In this document: positions 51,196 to 61,692 of the stretch, piece by piece
How the letters are laid out: each line of letters starts with the position of its first letter
Position numbering within the stretch: the first letter of the stretch is position 1
Source: Pectobacterium zantedeschiae
Lineage (GTDB): Bacteria > Pseudomonadota > Gammaproteobacteria > Enterobacterales > Enterobacteriaceae
Assembly: GCF_004137795.1 (NCBI RefSeq)
Contig: NZ_NWTM01000001.1
Span: 248,001-312,000 of the forward strand
DNA length: 64,000 nucleotides
Reading direction: 5' to 3'
Program-made: the position numbers and the translations under genes
The notes under the pieces: model-generated
Database searches by the model: none
What the model saw: only the letters and a program-made list of their open reading frames with translations
What the model was told of the DNA's origin: nothing

Positions 51196-53550
51196 TTATC
51201 CTTTTGAGTCAGTCTGGCAGGTAAGCGGGCCGATGGTTGCCATCATGGTCTGTGATTCCGGCAGTGAGAACGCCACGCGGCACAGCCGTCCGTCTTCTTG
51301 TTTAAAGCGTAAGCGGTTAGAGGTGCCCAGATTGGCAAAGTAGGCCAGACCATCGTAGCCGCTGATCGTAGTGTTGCCACTGGCTTCGTCTGTTATCCAG
51401 GTGCCGATGGTGAGAGGATTACCGTCCGTATTGCGCAGCATAATGTTGGCGGAGCGCATGACATGAACGGGGAACGTCACGACGGTACCGCTCCCTTCTT
51501 TTACCGACACGCGTGATTCCACGTGTGGGGTAGTGACGTTGGCTGGTAGTTGTAACGTATCGATTTCCACTTTCGCGGGGTAATTGGACACGACCCACGG
51601 TACGAGTAAATGACCACGTTTATTGGTTTTTCCCACCAGTTGGTTTTCATATTTTACCGGGACATCGGGGTATCCCTCCGTATCGACAACGATAAAGGCG
51701 TCGTTGATGCGGTTGCTGGGGAAAAGCCCTCCGTTCATGTAGATCAGCGAGCCGCTCATCTCCCCCCACTGTGTGGTATTTCCCTCATTGCCATAGGTCC
51801 CGGCAGTTAGCATGGCATACGGGCTGCGCCAATTTAGTGCGCCTTGATGATAAGGATTTTTGCCTGCGCCATAGGCCGCGTTCCAGCCGAAGCCACCTTC
51901 TGTCGGCGCGGTACGGTTTATCCCTACGCGGGGTGAATAATCACCATTACTGTCGCGTTGAACACCAGCATTGATGTTACCGTTGTTACCAAAAGGCATG
52001 ACGAACTGGAGTTGGGTACTGTAGCCATTTCCCCCCAGCTCTTTGTTGAAAGCGAGGTAGAGGGAACTGCCTTGCCAGACCTGTCTGCTGAAAGAGAGAT
52101 TCAGTAGGCGGGTGCGAGTTGAATCGTAAGCGCGAATATCGAAATACCCCACGCCGAAGGAACCATTGCCTTCCCCGAAGATTTGGCTGCTGATCGTTGC
52201 CTGATTGCTTTCCTTACTGAGGCGGCCAGCCGTGAGAACGGCCGTTAAATCTCGGTATTCTTCGCTACGCTTGGCATGTTGAACGCTTAGACCAAATGCA
52301 GAGGTATAGTAGGAGTAACCTGCGGTGTATTGGTGTCCGGTTGCTTCCTTTTCGCTCTGACTGTAGGACGAACTCAGCGTCCCCCAGCGGCCAAGGGTAA
52401 AATCGGTCCCTGCACCGAGTAGATACAGACCCTGTACGGCTTCTCCATGTGCCGACACCGTCAGTGTATTGGTTAACCCATATCGATAGATGCCACTGAC
52501 GGCTGGATCGTCAGTATAGGAATTATTCTGTACACCATAATTCTGGCGCAAAACGCCAACCGAGAGATCGAAATCGCTCAATCCCTTTCTTAGCAATGTG
52601 TTGGAGACGTAAAAAGGGATCGTGGTGGAAATCTGCCGTCCCTGGGCGTCCGTAGTAATGACGGTCGCTTCCCCTGCGCCGTTCAGGTAAGGCGTATTGG
52701 TTAGGGTGAAAGGACCGGCGTTCAGGCTGGTACTGTTTGCCTTATAGCCGTTGATAAATAGATCCAGCGTGCTGGGTACGGCGGTCGTACCGGTATATTG
52801 CAACATTGGATAGGTCACGATATCTGGGCGAAGGCCGAAATTGCGGGCAATACGTAGGCCGCCCATACGCACCGAATTGCTCCACGTCAGAGAGTTACTA
52901 ATCAGGTCGCCAACCTGATAGGTGATCATGCGTTCGTTATCATTGTAGCGCCAATAGGTATCAAAACGCTGATAGCCATCTTGCTGTGTGTTACTGCTAC
53001 CCGAGGTGAAATAGTAGATCCCCGTATTGGATAAGGTTCCGTAGGGGCTGAAAAAGCGTTGCTCCATCCAGCTACTGAGCGAATCTGAATTGTCACGGGG
53101 TGAGGTGTAATACAGGTTATAGTTGAACAGCAAACCGGGGCTGCTGCGGGCTGAGTAACGCTCCATGTTTTGCCCTCCGCCTTCAACAGATTGCTCCGGT
53201 AGCCAGAGTGTGGGCACGGTGAGCTTTAGCTGCTGTATCGCCTGATCGTAATCGGCGGTAACCTCTGGTAGTGCGCTGACATTGACGAGTCCCGTGCTTT
53301 GATCCGGTAGACGGACGTAATTCGAACGCAACGCAGCGGCATCCACATAATAGTTCCCTGCACGGTAAGTGACAGGGACAACCTCATCATCACTTTGCCC
53401 ATTAACTGAAAGCGTTAAATAATAAATGGACTCGCCGACCGAGGGCATGGCGCGGGGAGGGGCGGGAAGATCGGTATAGTCTTCCGCGAAAACCGTCGCA
53501 GAATACAGCAGCGCAAACGAGGCATACATGAACAGATGCATGATCTTCAT
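51196..53550 (-). CDS. Csu-type pilus usher (outer-membrane)
   Basis: The ~784-residue usher starts at 53550 with signal peptide MKIMHLFMYASFALLYSATVFAED; earlier starts to 53586 only add residues. Features: N-terminal periplasmic domain, a long barrel rich in 'GGxxIARNFGLRPDIVTYPMLQYTGTTAVPSTLDLFINGYK' and 'LTNTPYLNGAGEATVITTDAQGR' usher blocks, and a C-terminal domain ending with 'GPLTCQTDSKG'. It is shorter than type 1 ushers, as is normal for the archaic (sigma) class. It is separated from the tip gene by 4 bp. Confidence 0.9.
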   Translation of the reverse strand: MKIMHLFMYASFALLYSATVFAEDYTDLPAPPRAMPSVGESIYYLTLSVNGQSDDEVVPVTYRAGNYYVDAAALRSNYVRLPDQSTGLVNVSALPEVTADYDQAIQQLKLTVPTLWLPEQSVEGGGQNMERYSARSSPGLLFNYNLYYTSPRDNSDSLSSWMEQRFFSPYGTLSNTGIYYFTSGSSNTQQDGYQRFDTYWRYNDNERMITYQVGDLISNSLTWSNSVRMGGLRIARNFGLRPDIVTYPMLQYTGTTAVPSTLDLFINGYKANSTSLNAGPFTLTNTPYLNGAGEATVITTDAQGRQISTTIPFYVSNTLLRKGLSDFDLSVGVLRQNYGVQNNSYTDDPAVSGIYRYGLTNTLTVSAHGEAVQGLYLLGAGTDFTLGRWGTLSSSYSQSEKEATGHQYTAGYSYYTSAFGLSVQHAKRSEEYRDLTAVLTAGRLSKESNQATISSQIFGEGNGSFGVGYFDIRAYDSTRTRLLNLSFSRQVWQGSSLYLAFNKELGGNGYSTQLQFVMPFGNNGNINAGVQRDSNGDYSPRVGINRTAPTEGGFGWNAAYGAGKNPYHQGALNWRSPYAMLTAGTYGNEGNTTQWGEMSGSLIYMNGGLFPSNRINDAFIVVDTEGYPDVPVKYENQLVGKTNKRGHLLVPWVVSNYPAKVEIDTLQLPANVTTPHVESRVSVKEGSGTVVTFPVHVMRSANIMLRNTDGNPLTIGTWITDEASGNTTISGYDGLAYFANLGTSNRLRFKQEDGRLCRVAFSLPESQTMMATIGPLTCQTDSKG

Positions 53551-53608
53551 GTCTGACACCACCATGGCCGCTCGGTCAATAAACACGCCTCTGTTATTAA
53601 CCGTGCCA

Positions 53609-54394
53609 TCATTCGCGTTTAATCAAAATGGGTTCGGTGATATCAATCAGGTGAGTGAAGAGCTGCATTGCCGCGCCCGGAGTGGATAAGCCTGCGGGCA
53701 GTGGCCAGCGCATCTCTTGGCCCGGTAACACATAGCCTAAAAAGCCCTCGGTTAACGTGGTCCGGCTTCCTTTCCCGCTTCTGTCGGTAGACCAATAGAC
53801 GTTATTCAGGCGAGCATGTACCACGCCTCGGTTGCGGACATAAAGATAGTTTTTCCCGCCAACTGCACTGACTCGCCAACTGAGTACAGGTAGCGTAGGT
53901 TCGGTGTTGGTACGCTTTTTTTCTGGGCGAACATGTGTCCAGATGCCTTGACCATCAAGGAACAGAGGCAGCAGATAGCGCATCTGGAATTGCAACCCCA
54001 TCTGGGGGGCATCTTGTTGGTAGGGTGCCGATATTTCATCCACGATGATGCGGTAAGCCTGTTCAGTATTGGCAGGGGGCGGTGTGACGCGAATCAGGCG
54101 CACCATATTGCGTTTACCCGGTTCCAGCGTCATAAACGGTGGTGTGGCAATCACGTTACTTTGTTCAGCATAACGATCCTGAAAATCTATTTGCTTCCAG
54201 GACATGATACGGATTTGTAGACCGACGGGCGCATTGCCCTTATTTTCCAGCCACAGTGCTGAACTGTTCTCATCTGATTCAATGACCTGATAAATCGGCC
54301 AAACGAGGATAGAACTGGCAGCAAAGCAAGACAGGCTAATACTGCTCAACAAAAAGACCATTGCCCGAATAAAAAACGTCATTTTCCTTTTCAT
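53609..54394 (-). CDS. Periplasmic pilus chaperone (Csu/archaic type)
   Basis: The 261-residue product has a signal peptide (MVFLLSSISLSCFAASS) and the PapD-like immunoglobulin layout: 'ILVWPIYQVIESDENSSALWLENKGNAPVGLQIRIMSW', 'VIATPPFMTLEPGKRNMVRLIRVTPPP' with conserved Arg-rich edge strands, and 'PVLSWRV'. It stabilises SCPU subunits by donor-strand complementation and hands them to the usher, next in the operon. Confidence 0.92.
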   Translation of the reverse strand: MKRKMTFFIRAMVFLLSSISLSCFAASSILVWPIYQVIESDENSSALWLENKGNAPVGLQIRIMSWKQIDFQDRYAEQSNVIATPPFMTLEPGKRNMVRLIRVTPPPANTEQAYRIIVDEISAPYQQDAPQMGLQFQMRYLLPLFLDGQGIWTHVRPEKKRTNTEPTLPVLSWRVSAVGGKNYLYVRNRGVVHARLNNVYWSTDRSGKGSRTTLTEGFLGYVLPGQEMRWPLPAGLSTPGAAMQLFTHLIDITEPILIKRE

Positions 54395-54417
54395 CCTGTA
54401 TGTACCCTATTTTATTT

Positions 54418-54954
54418 TTAATAAATCAGGTTAACGGTCACGTTATCGGTATAAACCCCCGCGGGAGGAAGAGGTGTGCCGCCGAAATAGCGGGCATAAA
54501 CGGTGTAGGTTTGGGATGTGGCGGGAAAAGAGACAATACTGAGTGCCAGCCCCCCCGTTCCCCATACCTGCGTGCGTGCGGCATCGCGGTAAAGTTGGTA
54601 GGCCAATAGGCGTGTTCCTGCCGCATTTTTCAGATAACGCTGTGTGCTGCTGCCACCATTAGCGCCGTAGTCCAACTCAATAATGGCGTTAATGCCCGGT
54701 GTGCAGGTGGCGATAATCGATCCGCCTCCCCCCGTGCTGGCGATATCCACGTTGGTCGCCGTGGAACTGTGTGTCCCGAAGTCAAACGTCCCCATATTGG
54801 GCTGGCTGGCGGCCGTGTTGGTGCCAAACACACAGCCTTTTTGTATGGTCGCGTCGACGTCGAATGTACTGCTCACGGTGAGCGCCATCGCCACTGTAGG
54901 GATAACAGTTCCGGGCAGCAGAAGAGACCAAAATAGTATCGACGGGAAAGGCAT
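54418..54954 (-). CDS. SCPU pilin-like subunit (Csu minor subunit)
   Basis: The 178-residue exported protein has a leader (FPSILFWSLLLPGTVIPTVAMA) and one spore coat U domain: 'STFDVDATIQKGCVFGTNTAASQPNMGTFDFGTHSSTATNVDI' and the final 'GVYTDNVTVNLIY'. Two cysteines would form the domain's disulphide. It is presumed a minor structural subunit next to the major pilin gene. Confidence 0.85.
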   Translation of the reverse strand: MPFPSILFWSLLLPGTVIPTVAMALTVSSTFDVDATIQKGCVFGTNTAASQPNMGTFDFGTHSSTATNVDIASTGGGGSIIATCTPGINAIIELDYGANGGSSTQRYLKNAAGTRLLAYQLYRDAARTQVWGTGGLALSIVSFPATSQTYTVYARYFGGTPLPPAGVYTDNVTVNLIY

Positions 54955-54968
54955 TTCAGTACCTGCGG

Positions 54969-55055
54969 TTACTTAGCCTGAATATTGTCATTGTTGGCAT
55001 CCTGAACTGCGGGGGCAGCCAGTAAATGTAGCATCGTGTTAAAATATGATGGCAT
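54969..55055 (-). CDS. Small 28-residue reading frame with strong ribosome binding site
   Basis: The minus strand carries GGAAGGAGCAACT directly before an ATG at 55055. The frame reads MPSYFNTMLHLLAAPAVQDA and goes on to NNDNIQAK before TAA at 54969. It lies between the two pilin genes in the same direction. The very strong binding site suggests it is translated. The peptide is weakly amphipathic with no known motif. It may couple translation or be an unrecognised small product. Confidence 0.5.
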   Translation of the reverse strand: MPSYFNTMLHLLAAPAVQDANNDNIQAK

Positions 55056-55125
55056 AGTTGCTCCTTCCTTCGTGGGTCAATGACCCGAAAAAGGCCGACA
55101 TATGGGCATGTCGACCTGTAAAAAA

Positions 55126-55674
55126 TTACCATTCGATAGTGGCAGTGATGGTATCGGTATACGATCCTGCAGCAGGGGACATAACCGTTTGGTCTGTTGG
55201 AACAATGCGTGCGTAAATTGGAATTAGCAGTGGGTTACCTGTTGCAGTAATCGCAATCCCAGTAGCACTTGAGATTGGAATTTCTGTCGAGCGTGTTGAG
55301 TCACTGTATAAACGATAAGGAACATTATAGGTGCCCGTACCCGGTGTGAGCCTACGTAGCGAGTCGAGTGCGTTCCCACCTGCACCTATCTTCAATGCGG
55401 CTGATAGGCCGACAGGGCAACTGATGGTAATTCCGCTGGCTCCACTGTTAGTCACCTGACTGTCAATGTTAGTCATCAGGTTTGAATGGGAGCCAAAGTC
55501 GATGGTCCCCCAGGTGGTGCCTGCACCTCCACCGTTGTCGACTGAACAGGCGGCGGTAATGGTCAGTGATACAGGAATCTGACCATTAATCGTTACACTA
55601 CTGGCGGTGGGAGAGAGGCCGAATGTGGTGAGTAATGTAGCCAGAATGGGTAATGTTATACGTCTAGAATTCAT
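55126..55674 (-). CDS. SCPU major pilin (CsuA/B-like)
   Basis: The 182-residue product starts at 55674 (AAAGGAATCG upstream; starts up to 55788 add an implausible leader). Signal peptide MNSRRITLPILATLLTTFGLSPTASS, then an SCPU domain with 'SVTINGQIPVSLTITAACSVDNGGGAGTTWGTIDFGSHSNLMTNIDSQ' and 'GSYTDTITATIEW'. As the first gene of the operon it is likely the most abundant subunit. Csu pili support biofilm formation on abiotic surfaces (family knowledge). Confidence 0.88.
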   Translation of the reverse strand: MNSRRITLPILATLLTTFGLSPTASSVTINGQIPVSLTITAACSVDNGGGAGTTWGTIDFGSHSNLMTNIDSQVTNSGASGITISCPVGLSAALKIGAGGNALDSLRRLTPGTGTYNVPYRLYSDSTRSTEIPISSATGIAITATGNPLLIPIYARIVPTDQTVMSPAAGSYTDTITATIEW

Positions 55675-56615
55675 AACGATTCCTTTATTTATATGTATCT
55701 CACTTATTTTCATCGAAAGTGTCTTCACGAAAACGTATTGATTTTCGTGAAAACTGCTCGTACGGGTGACTATTACAAAAGAAACCATAACCAGTCGTTT
55801 TAATCAGTACGGATATTTATATGTCGTGAGTTGAGCTATCGGGAAAATACAGGGGATTTATTCCCTTTCCTGATTTACAAAACGACTGACACAAAAATGT
55901 CGTACTGCTGAAATATATATTGCTAATATTTCAGCGTTTTTCGCATGGTGAAAATAACGCTATAAAGGAAACGTATTGCTAACTTTCTCTTCCGTGGCGG
56001 TGAATAATGGCGGGCATATAAAAAACAGAAAGACTCTTTGGCGTTATCCTGAGTTGCACGATGATCCATAAATAGGAGAGCGATCTATTTTTATTATATG
56101 ACGTTATATTCCGTATAATTACCTTGTTTATATAAAGTGAAGAACAAAAAACACTATTTAAGATAAAGATAGAAGTAGAGTGGTTGTTTAACAATATTGC
56201 AAAATTGATATGTGTTAAAAAAGTGCAAATCATCGATTTTTATGGTCTTGTTAGTGTTTTGTGCTGATTTTTTATTTTTAATCTGATTTTTAGTAAAATA
56301 AATTGATTTATTTGTAATTGATTATAATGTCCATCTTAGCTCTGTGGATATGTCTTCCCAAGACGATGTGTTCGGTTAAGTGTCTTTAAACCTTTTATTT
56401 ATCATGCAATTACTACGGACAAGCGGGAGTGGGGCATGCTCCATACCGAAACCCGATGTCAGATGAGTTTATCAGGGCGAGAAACTCAGGTAACCTACAG
56501 AGATAAAACAGGTTAGACCTCACATAATTCGAGTCTCAGGTGCAGGATAATTCCTGCCTATGCAGCGTGGATTATAGAAGATACATCATATATTTCATTA
56601 ACATAGCGGTGTGAT
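55675..56615. other. Long AT-rich spacer between the pilus operon and sixA
   Basis: About 940 bp without a supported gene. The left ~600 bp are very AT-rich and presumably carry the pilus operon promoter and regulator binding. A short inverted repeat (GCAGGA/TCCTGC) is found at 56540-56560. I see no tRNA or recognised small RNA in it. Confidence 0.45.
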
Positions 56616-57098
56616 ATGCAAGTGTTGATAATGCGTCATGGTGATGCGGTACTTGATGCAGCGAGTGATGCAATCCGGCCATTGAGTGACGGTGGTCGTG
56701 AGGAATCTCTTCAGATGGCGTGTTGGTTGAACGAGCAAAATATCGATATTGAGCGCGTTCTGGTGAGTCCTTATTTACGCGCTCAGCAAACGCTCGACGT
56801 GGTGAAAAAATCCTTACCTCTACCTGAAGAAGCGGATTGCCTCAATGAACTGACGCCCGGTGGTGATGCTCAGCTTGTCAGTTATTACCTGCAAACGCTG
56901 GCGAGAGAAGGTGTGAGTGCGGTTCTGGTTGTTTCACATCTGCCGCTGGTGGGCTATCTGGTTGCAGAGTTATGCCAGAATGAAACGGCTCCGATGTTCG
57001 CCACGTCCGCGATTGCCTGCGTGAAGGTGGATATTGAATCCGGCAATGGCATTCTGCACTGGCAAGTTAGCCCTGCACAACTGACCGCGAAGCCCTGA
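56616..57098 (+). CDS. sixA: Phosphohistidine phosphatase SixA
   Basis: The 160-residue product has the RHG catalytic motif at residues 7-9 (MQVLIMRHGDAVLDA) and a second His in 'VVSHLPLVGYLVAEL'. SixA dephosphorylates the PTS phosphocarrier NPr (PtsO) and was first described on ArcB. Its normal neighbour fadJ is displaced by the pilus operon. A stem at 57134-57157 (AGGCGTGTA/TACACGCCT) follows its stop, without a T-run. Confidence 0.93.
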   Translation: MQVLIMRHGDAVLDAASDAIRPLSDGGREESLQMACWLNEQNIDIERVLVSPYLRAQQTLDVVKKSLPLPEEADCLNELTPGGDAQLVSYYLQTLAREGVSAVLVVSHLPLVGYLVAELCQNETAPMFATSAIACVKVDIESGNGILHWQVSPAQLTAKP

Positions 57099-57182
57099 TT
57101 TCTCATCGAGAAACTTAATATTTATGCGGTATAAGGCGTGTAGCTTGTTACACGCCTCGGCATGCTTGAGGTATGACGAAGA

Positions 57183-57725
57183 TTACTCAAGAGAAGGGGC
57201 TTCCAGCGCAACCAGTACCAGCAACGCCGCATTTCCCCCAAATTCTTTCGGAGCCTGATGAAAAGCCAGCACATCAGGGTGCTGTGCCAGCCAGAGCGGC
57301 GTTTGTTGCTTAAGGATATGTTTGCCGTGTCCGTGCATCACGCAGGCGCAGTAAACATGCTCCCGGCGACAGGCTGCCAGCAGCGCGCCCAACTCCTGTT
57401 TTGCCTGAAGCTGCGTCAGACCGTGTAAATCCAAAAATAACTCCGGTGAATAATCCCCTCGCCGAAGTTTCTTCAATTCATAATGGCTGGCGCCAGGGCG
57501 GACATAGCGCGTTGGACCTTCTGCATCCAACTGTGGCTGAAATTCATCCGAAAAATAAAAACTGGCATCGACCTGTTCCTGCAAGACCCGTTTGGCAGGC
57601 AACTCGCCTATTTTTCTGCGCAGGGGTTTGTGGGTATAGGTATCCTGACGCAACTTTTTTGTGCCAGTGATTGACGTGCGAAAAAGCTGCAATTCGTCGT
57701 CATTCAGCGAATATTTATTACTCAT
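57183..57725 (-). CDS. smrB: Ribosome rescue endonuclease SmrB
   Basis: The 180-residue product has a C-terminal Smr domain: '[55 protein letters not shown]', with the DLHG and HGHGKHIL motifs of the nuclease. An N-terminal extension (~90 residues, Arg/Lys-rich) precedes it. SmrB cleaves mRNA between collided ribosomes. It is divergent from prmB as in E. coli. Confidence 0.95.
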   Translation of the reverse strand: MSNKYSLNDDELQLFRTSITGTKKLRQDTYTHKPLRRKIGELPAKRVLQEQVDASFYFSDEFQPQLDAEGPTRYVRPGASHYELKKLRRGDYSPELFLDLHGLTQLQAKQELGALLAACRREHVYCACVMHGHGKHILKQQTPLWLAQHPDVLAFHQAPKEFGGNAALLVLVALEAPSLE

Positions 57726-57896
57726 GTTTTATTCATCTTGCGTCAACATCCGATCAGTTTACCTTGTCTCTCCGCTGTCGCTAAATAAAAGTCTGTATCG
57801 GAGCGCGTTCAGTCGGTTATATCTGCTGATTTGTCGCGGGCTTCATGGCAAACTAAGCGCCAATTTCCTATTCAGAACTGTCTGCGGAGGACACCC

Positions 57897-58829
57897 TTGG
57901 ACAAAATTTTCGTCGATGAGGCCGTCAGTGAACTTCATACCATTCAGGATATGTTGCGCTGGGCTGTCAGCCGGTTTAACGCAGCCAACGTCTATTACGG
58001 TCACGGGACGGATAATCCCTGGGATGAAGCTATACAGCTGGTATTGCCTAGCCTGTATCTGCCGCTCGATATTCCTGAAGATATGTACACGTCCCGTTTG
58101 ATCACCAGCGAACGGCAGCGCATTGTTGAACGCGTGATCCGTCGCGTCAATGAGCGGATCCCGGTCGCCTATCTGACCAACAAAGCTTGGTTCTGCGGTC
58201 TGGAATTCTACGTTGACGAACGTGTGCTGGTGCCGCGTTCTCCTATCGGTGAGCTGATCAATAATTACTTTGATGAGCAACTGCCAAAAGCGCCAAACCT
58301 TATTCTGGATCTGTGTACTGGCAGCGGCTGTATCGCTATTGCCTGCGCTCAGGCGTTCCCAGAAGCAGAAGTCGATGCGGTGGATATTTCCAACGATGCG
58401 CTTGCGGTGACCGAGCAAAATATTCAGCAGCACGAGCTGGAATACCGCGTGACGCCGATTCGTTCTGACCTGTTCCGCGATTTACCTGCGATTCGCTATG
58501 ATCTGATCGTGACCAATCCACCGTATGTGGATGAAGAAGATATGTCCGATCTGCCGCAGGAATTCCGTTTCGAACCTGAACTGGGGCTGGCTGCGGGCAA
58601 TGACGGTCTGGATCTGGTTCGTCGTATTCTGGCCTGTGCGCCAGACTATCTTAGCGACGACGGCGTGCTGATTTGCGAAGTGGGTAACAGCATGGTGCAC
58701 CTGATCGATCAATATCCAGAGATTCCGTTCACCTGGCTGGAGTTTGATAATGGTGGTGACGGCGTGTTTATGCTAACCCAATCACAGCTGGTTGATTGTA
58801 AAGACCATTTTAGCGCTTACCGTGATTAA
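57897..58829 (+). CDS. prmB: 50S ribosomal protein L3 glutamine methyltransferase PrmB
   Basis: The 310-residue product uses TTG at 57897 (GGAGG with 6-nt spacing), giving the normal N-terminus [23 protein letters not shown]-binding '[15 protein letters not shown]' and the catalytic NPPY in '[20 protein letters not shown]' are intact. PrmB methylates Gln150 of L3. It starts the co-directional prmB-aroC-mepA-yfcA-epmC-yfcL run. Confidence 0.95.
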   Translation: MDKIFVDEAVSELHTIQDMLRWAVSRFNAANVYYGHGTDNPWDEAIQLVLPSLYLPLDIPEDMYTSRLITSERQRIVERVIRRVNERIPVAYLTNKAWFCGLEFYVDERVLVPRSPIGELINNYFDEQLPKAPNLILDLCTGSGCIAIACAQAFPEAEVDAVDISNDALAVTEQNIQQHELEYRVTPIRSDLFRDLPAIRYDLIVTNPPYVDEEDMSDLPQEFRFEPELGLAAGNDGLDLVRRILACAPDYLSDDGVLICEVGNSMVHLIDQYPEIPFTWLEFDNGGDGVFMLTQSQLVDCKDHFSAYRD

Positions 58830-58916
58830 ACGGTCATAACGATATTCATCAGCCTTACTGTTTGTGCATCAGCTCAGTCGGTAAGGCAGAAACAGAACAC
58901 ATGCGAAGGAGTTGTG

Positions 58917-60002
58917 ATGGCAGGCAACAGTATTGGGCAATTTTTCCGCGTCACTACATTTGGTGAATCCCACGGTATTGCTCTGGGGTGCATTGTTGAT
59001 GGCGTACCGCCGGGTATCCCGCTGACGGAAGCGGATTTGCAATATGATTTGGATCGCCGCCGTCCGGGGACATCGCGCTATACAACGCAGCGTCGTGAGC
59101 CCGATCAGGTCAAGATTCTGTCCGGCGTTTTTGAGGGCGTGACAACAGGAACCAGTATTGGTCTGTTGATTGAAAACACCGATCAACGTTCTCAGGATTA
59201 CGGTGCGATTAAAGATGTCTTCCGCCCCGGTCACGCCGATTATACCTATGAACAAAAGTACGGCCTGCGTGATTACCGTGGCGGTGGCCGCTCTTCCGCA
59301 CGCGAAACCGCGATGCGCGTTGCTGCGGGAGCGATTGCGAAGAAATACCTGCAACAGCAACATGGTGTGAAGGTCCGTGGTTATCTGTCGCAGATTGGCG
59401 ATGTCACCTGCGAACTAAAAGACTGGGAACAGGTTGAGCAAAACCCGTTCTTTTGCCCAGATATCGACAAGCTGGAAGCATTGGATGAACTGATGCGAGC
59501 GCTGAAAAAAGAGGGCGATTCCATTGGTGCGAAGGTCAGCGTCGTGGCGGAATCGGTGCCTGTTGGGTTAGGCGAGCCAGTTTTTGACCGTTTGGATGCC
59601 GACTTGGCTCACGCGCTGATGAGTATTAACGCGGTGAAAGGCGTTGAAATTGGCGACGGATTTGCGGTTGTCACTAAACGTGGCAGCGAAAATCGTGACG
59701 AAATCACACCGGAAGGATTCCAGAGCAACCATGCCGGAGGCATTTTGGGTGGGATCAGCAGCGGGCAGAACATTGTTGCGCATCTGGCGTTGAAACCAAC
59801 CTCCAGCATTATGGTGCCGGGAAAAACCATCAATCGCCTGGGTGAAGCAACTGAAATGGTCACACGTGGGCGTCACGATCCGTGCGTGGGTATTCGTGCT
59901 GTGCCGATTGCTGAAGCGATGATGGCGATTGTGTTAATGGATCACCTGCTGCGCCAACGCGCACAGTGTGGGGATGTGAATAGTCAGGTTCCTCGCTGGT
60001 AA
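58917..60002 (+). CDS. aroC: Chorismate synthase
   Basis: The 361-residue product has the classic start [20 protein letters not shown], '[28 protein letters not shown]' and '[22 protein letters not shown]'. It converts EPSP to chorismate with reduced FMN, the last shikimate step. The ATG at 58917 follows AAGGAGTTGTG. Only 6 bp separate it from mepA. Confidence 0.97.
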   Translation: MAGNSIGQFFRVTTFGESHGIALGCIVDGVPPGIPLTEADLQYDLDRRRPGTSRYTTQRREPDQVKILSGVFEGVTTGTSIGLLIENTDQRSQDYGAIKDVFRPGHADYTYEQKYGLRDYRGGGRSSARETAMRVAAGAIAKKYLQQQHGVKVRGYLSQIGDVTCELKDWEQVEQNPFFCPDIDKLEALDELMRALKKEGDSIGAKVSVVAESVPVGLGEPVFDRLDADLAHALMSINAVKGVEIGDGFAVVTKRGSENRDEITPEGFQSNHAGGILGGISSGQNIVAHLALKPTSSIMVPGKTINRLGEATEMVTRGRHDPCVGIRAVPIAEAMMAIVLMDHLLRQRAQCGDVNSQVPRW

Positions 60003-60008
60003 AAAATA

Positions 60009-60854
60009 ATGAAACAAGGGTTAATCGGGGTTCTCGCGCTGGCGCTGAGTGCGTCGTTGTTGTCGAATGCCGCATGGGCGAAAACGCCTTGGCAGGAGAT
60101 TGCGCATCCAGTTGCAGGTACGCCGCAGTCAATTGGTAGTTTTTCTAATGGCTGTATCATCGGTGCCCAGCCTCTGCCGTTGCAGTCTCTGGATTATCAG
60201 GTGATGCGCATCGATCAGCGCCGCTATTTTGGTCACCCCGATCTTCTCGCGTTCATTCAGCGCCTGAGTACCGAGGTTAAACGCACGACGTCAGGTAATG
60301 TGCTGGTGGGCGATATGGGAATGCCTGTCGGCGGACGTTTCAGCAGTGGCCACGCGAGTCACCAATCCGGGCTGGATGTGGACATCTGGCTACAGTTGCC
60401 CAGACAGCGCTGGAGTGAACAACAACTGCTGAAACCGCAGCCTATCGATTTGGTTAACGCTAGCGGGCTTAACGTCAACCCACGCGTTTGGCGACCGGAA
60501 GTCACTACCCTGATCAAGACTGCCGCACTGGACAGCGACGTGACGCGTATCTTCGTCAATCCGGCGATTAAAAAACAGCTGTGTGCTGAAGCGGGTCACG
60601 ATCGTGACTGGTTGCGTAAAGTACGCCCTTGGTTTGCGCATCGTGCGCACATGCACGTGCGTCTGCGTTGCCCGGCAGACAGTCTGGAATGTCAGGAACA
60701 GAGCGAGCCGCCAATCGGTGACGGATGCGGTGCTGAATTAACCAGTTGGTTCCAGCCGAAGCAGCCGAGTAGCGAAGCGCCAGAGAAAACGACGCCACCG
60801 CCGCTGCCGCCTTCCTGTCAGGCATTGCTCGACAGACATTTTGCCGCGAGATAA
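60009..60854 (+). CDS. mepA: Penicillin-insensitive murein DD-endopeptidase MepA
   Basis: The 281-residue periplasmic product has signal peptide [27 protein letters not shown]-metallopeptidase residues are present in '[22 protein letters not shown]' (His, Asp) and '[17 protein letters not shown]' (His-x-His). It cleaves D-Ala-mDAP cross-links. The tail is Pro/Glu-rich. It is tightly spaced to aroC and yfcA (9 bp). Confidence 0.95.
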   Translation: MKQGLIGVLALALSASLLSNAAWAKTPWQEIAHPVAGTPQSIGSFSNGCIIGAQPLPLQSLDYQVMRIDQRRYFGHPDLLAFIQRLSTEVKRTTSGNVLVGDMGMPVGGRFSSGHASHQSGLDVDIWLQLPRQRWSEQQLLKPQPIDLVNASGLNVNPRVWRPEVTTLIKTAALDSDVTRIFVNPAIKKQLCAEAGHDRDWLRKVRPWFAHRAHMHVRLRCPADSLECQEQSEPPIGDGCGAELTSWFQPKQPSSEAPEKTTPPPLPPSCQALLDRHFAAR

Positions 60855-60863
60855 CAAATAACG

Positions 60864-61664
60864 ATGGACTGGTTAGTTCTTGGGCCAGAAATGCTGGCTG
60901 TGCTGTTTTTTGTCGGGGCGTTGGCAGGGTTTATCGATTCGATTGCTGGTGGTGGTGGGCTATTGACGATTCCAGCTTTGCTGGCGGCCGGCTTATCCCC
61001 CGCGCAGGCACTGGCAACGAATAAGCTTCAGGCTGTCGGCGGATCTTTTTCCGCCAGCCTGTATTTTATTCGTCGTCGTGCGGTGAACTTGGGCGAGCAG
61101 AAGTTGGCTATTGCGCTGACGTTTCTCGGTTCGACCTTTGGTGCCTGGCTGATTCAGCAAATCCACGCTGATTTTCTGCGCCAGCTGTTGCCGTTTCTCA
61201 TCATCGGCATCGGCCTCTACTTTTTACTTACGCCCAAAATCGGCGATGAAGATCGGCAGCGTCGCCTGTCGCCGCTTCCATTTGCGATTGTGGCAGGCGG
61301 CTGCGTCGGCTTTTATGATGGCTTTTTCGGTCCCGGTGCTGGGTCATTTTACGCTCTGGCCTTTGTCACCTTGTATGGTTTCAATCTGGCAAAAGCGACG
61401 GCGAATGCCAAAATCCTGAACTTTACCTCTAACTTCGGTGGGTTGTTGTTTTTCATGCTCAGCGGAAAAGTGGTCTGGGTGGTCGGAGGGGTGATGCTGA
61501 TCGGGCAGATCCTCGGGGCACGGCTTGGCGCCAGAATGGTGATGACGAAAGGGCAAAAGCTGATTCGTCCTATGCTGGTGCTGGTTTCCGCTATCATGAG
61601 CGGCAAGCTGATTTATGACAGCCACGGGCACGCGATTGCTGCCTGGCTGGGACAGTTTTTATGA
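60864..61664 (+). CDS. yfcA: TauE/SafE-family membrane protein YfcA
   Basis: The 266-residue inner-membrane protein has about eight hydrophobic segments. The TauE/SafE repeat motifs are seen twice: 'GFIDSIAGGGGLLTIPALLAAGLSPAQALATNKLQAVGGSFSA' and 'GFYDGFFGPGAGSFYALAFVTLYGFNLAKATANAKILNF'. The family exports or imports sulfonates or organic anions; the YfcA substrate is unknown. It overlaps or abuts the epmC leader. Confidence 0.93.
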   Translation: MDWLVLGPEMLAVLFFVGALAGFIDSIAGGGGLLTIPALLAAGLSPAQALATNKLQAVGGSFSASLYFIRRRAVNLGEQKLAIALTFLGSTFGAWLIQQIHADFLRQLLPFLIIGIGLYFLLTPKIGDEDRQRRLSPLPFAIVAGGCVGFYDGFFGPGAGSFYALAFVTLYGFNLAKATANAKILNFTSNFGGLLFFMLSGKVVWVVGGVMLIGQILGARLGARMVMTKGQKLIRPMLVLVSAIMSGKLIYDSHGHAIAAWLGQFL

Positions 61665-61692
61665 TAACAATTTTATGATAACAACAGATACC

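Noticed and set aside
55979-56233. 84-codon open frame in the spacer upstream of the pilus operon
   Set aside because: Very AT-rich, Ile/Asn-rich, without a ribosome binding site; looks like chance.
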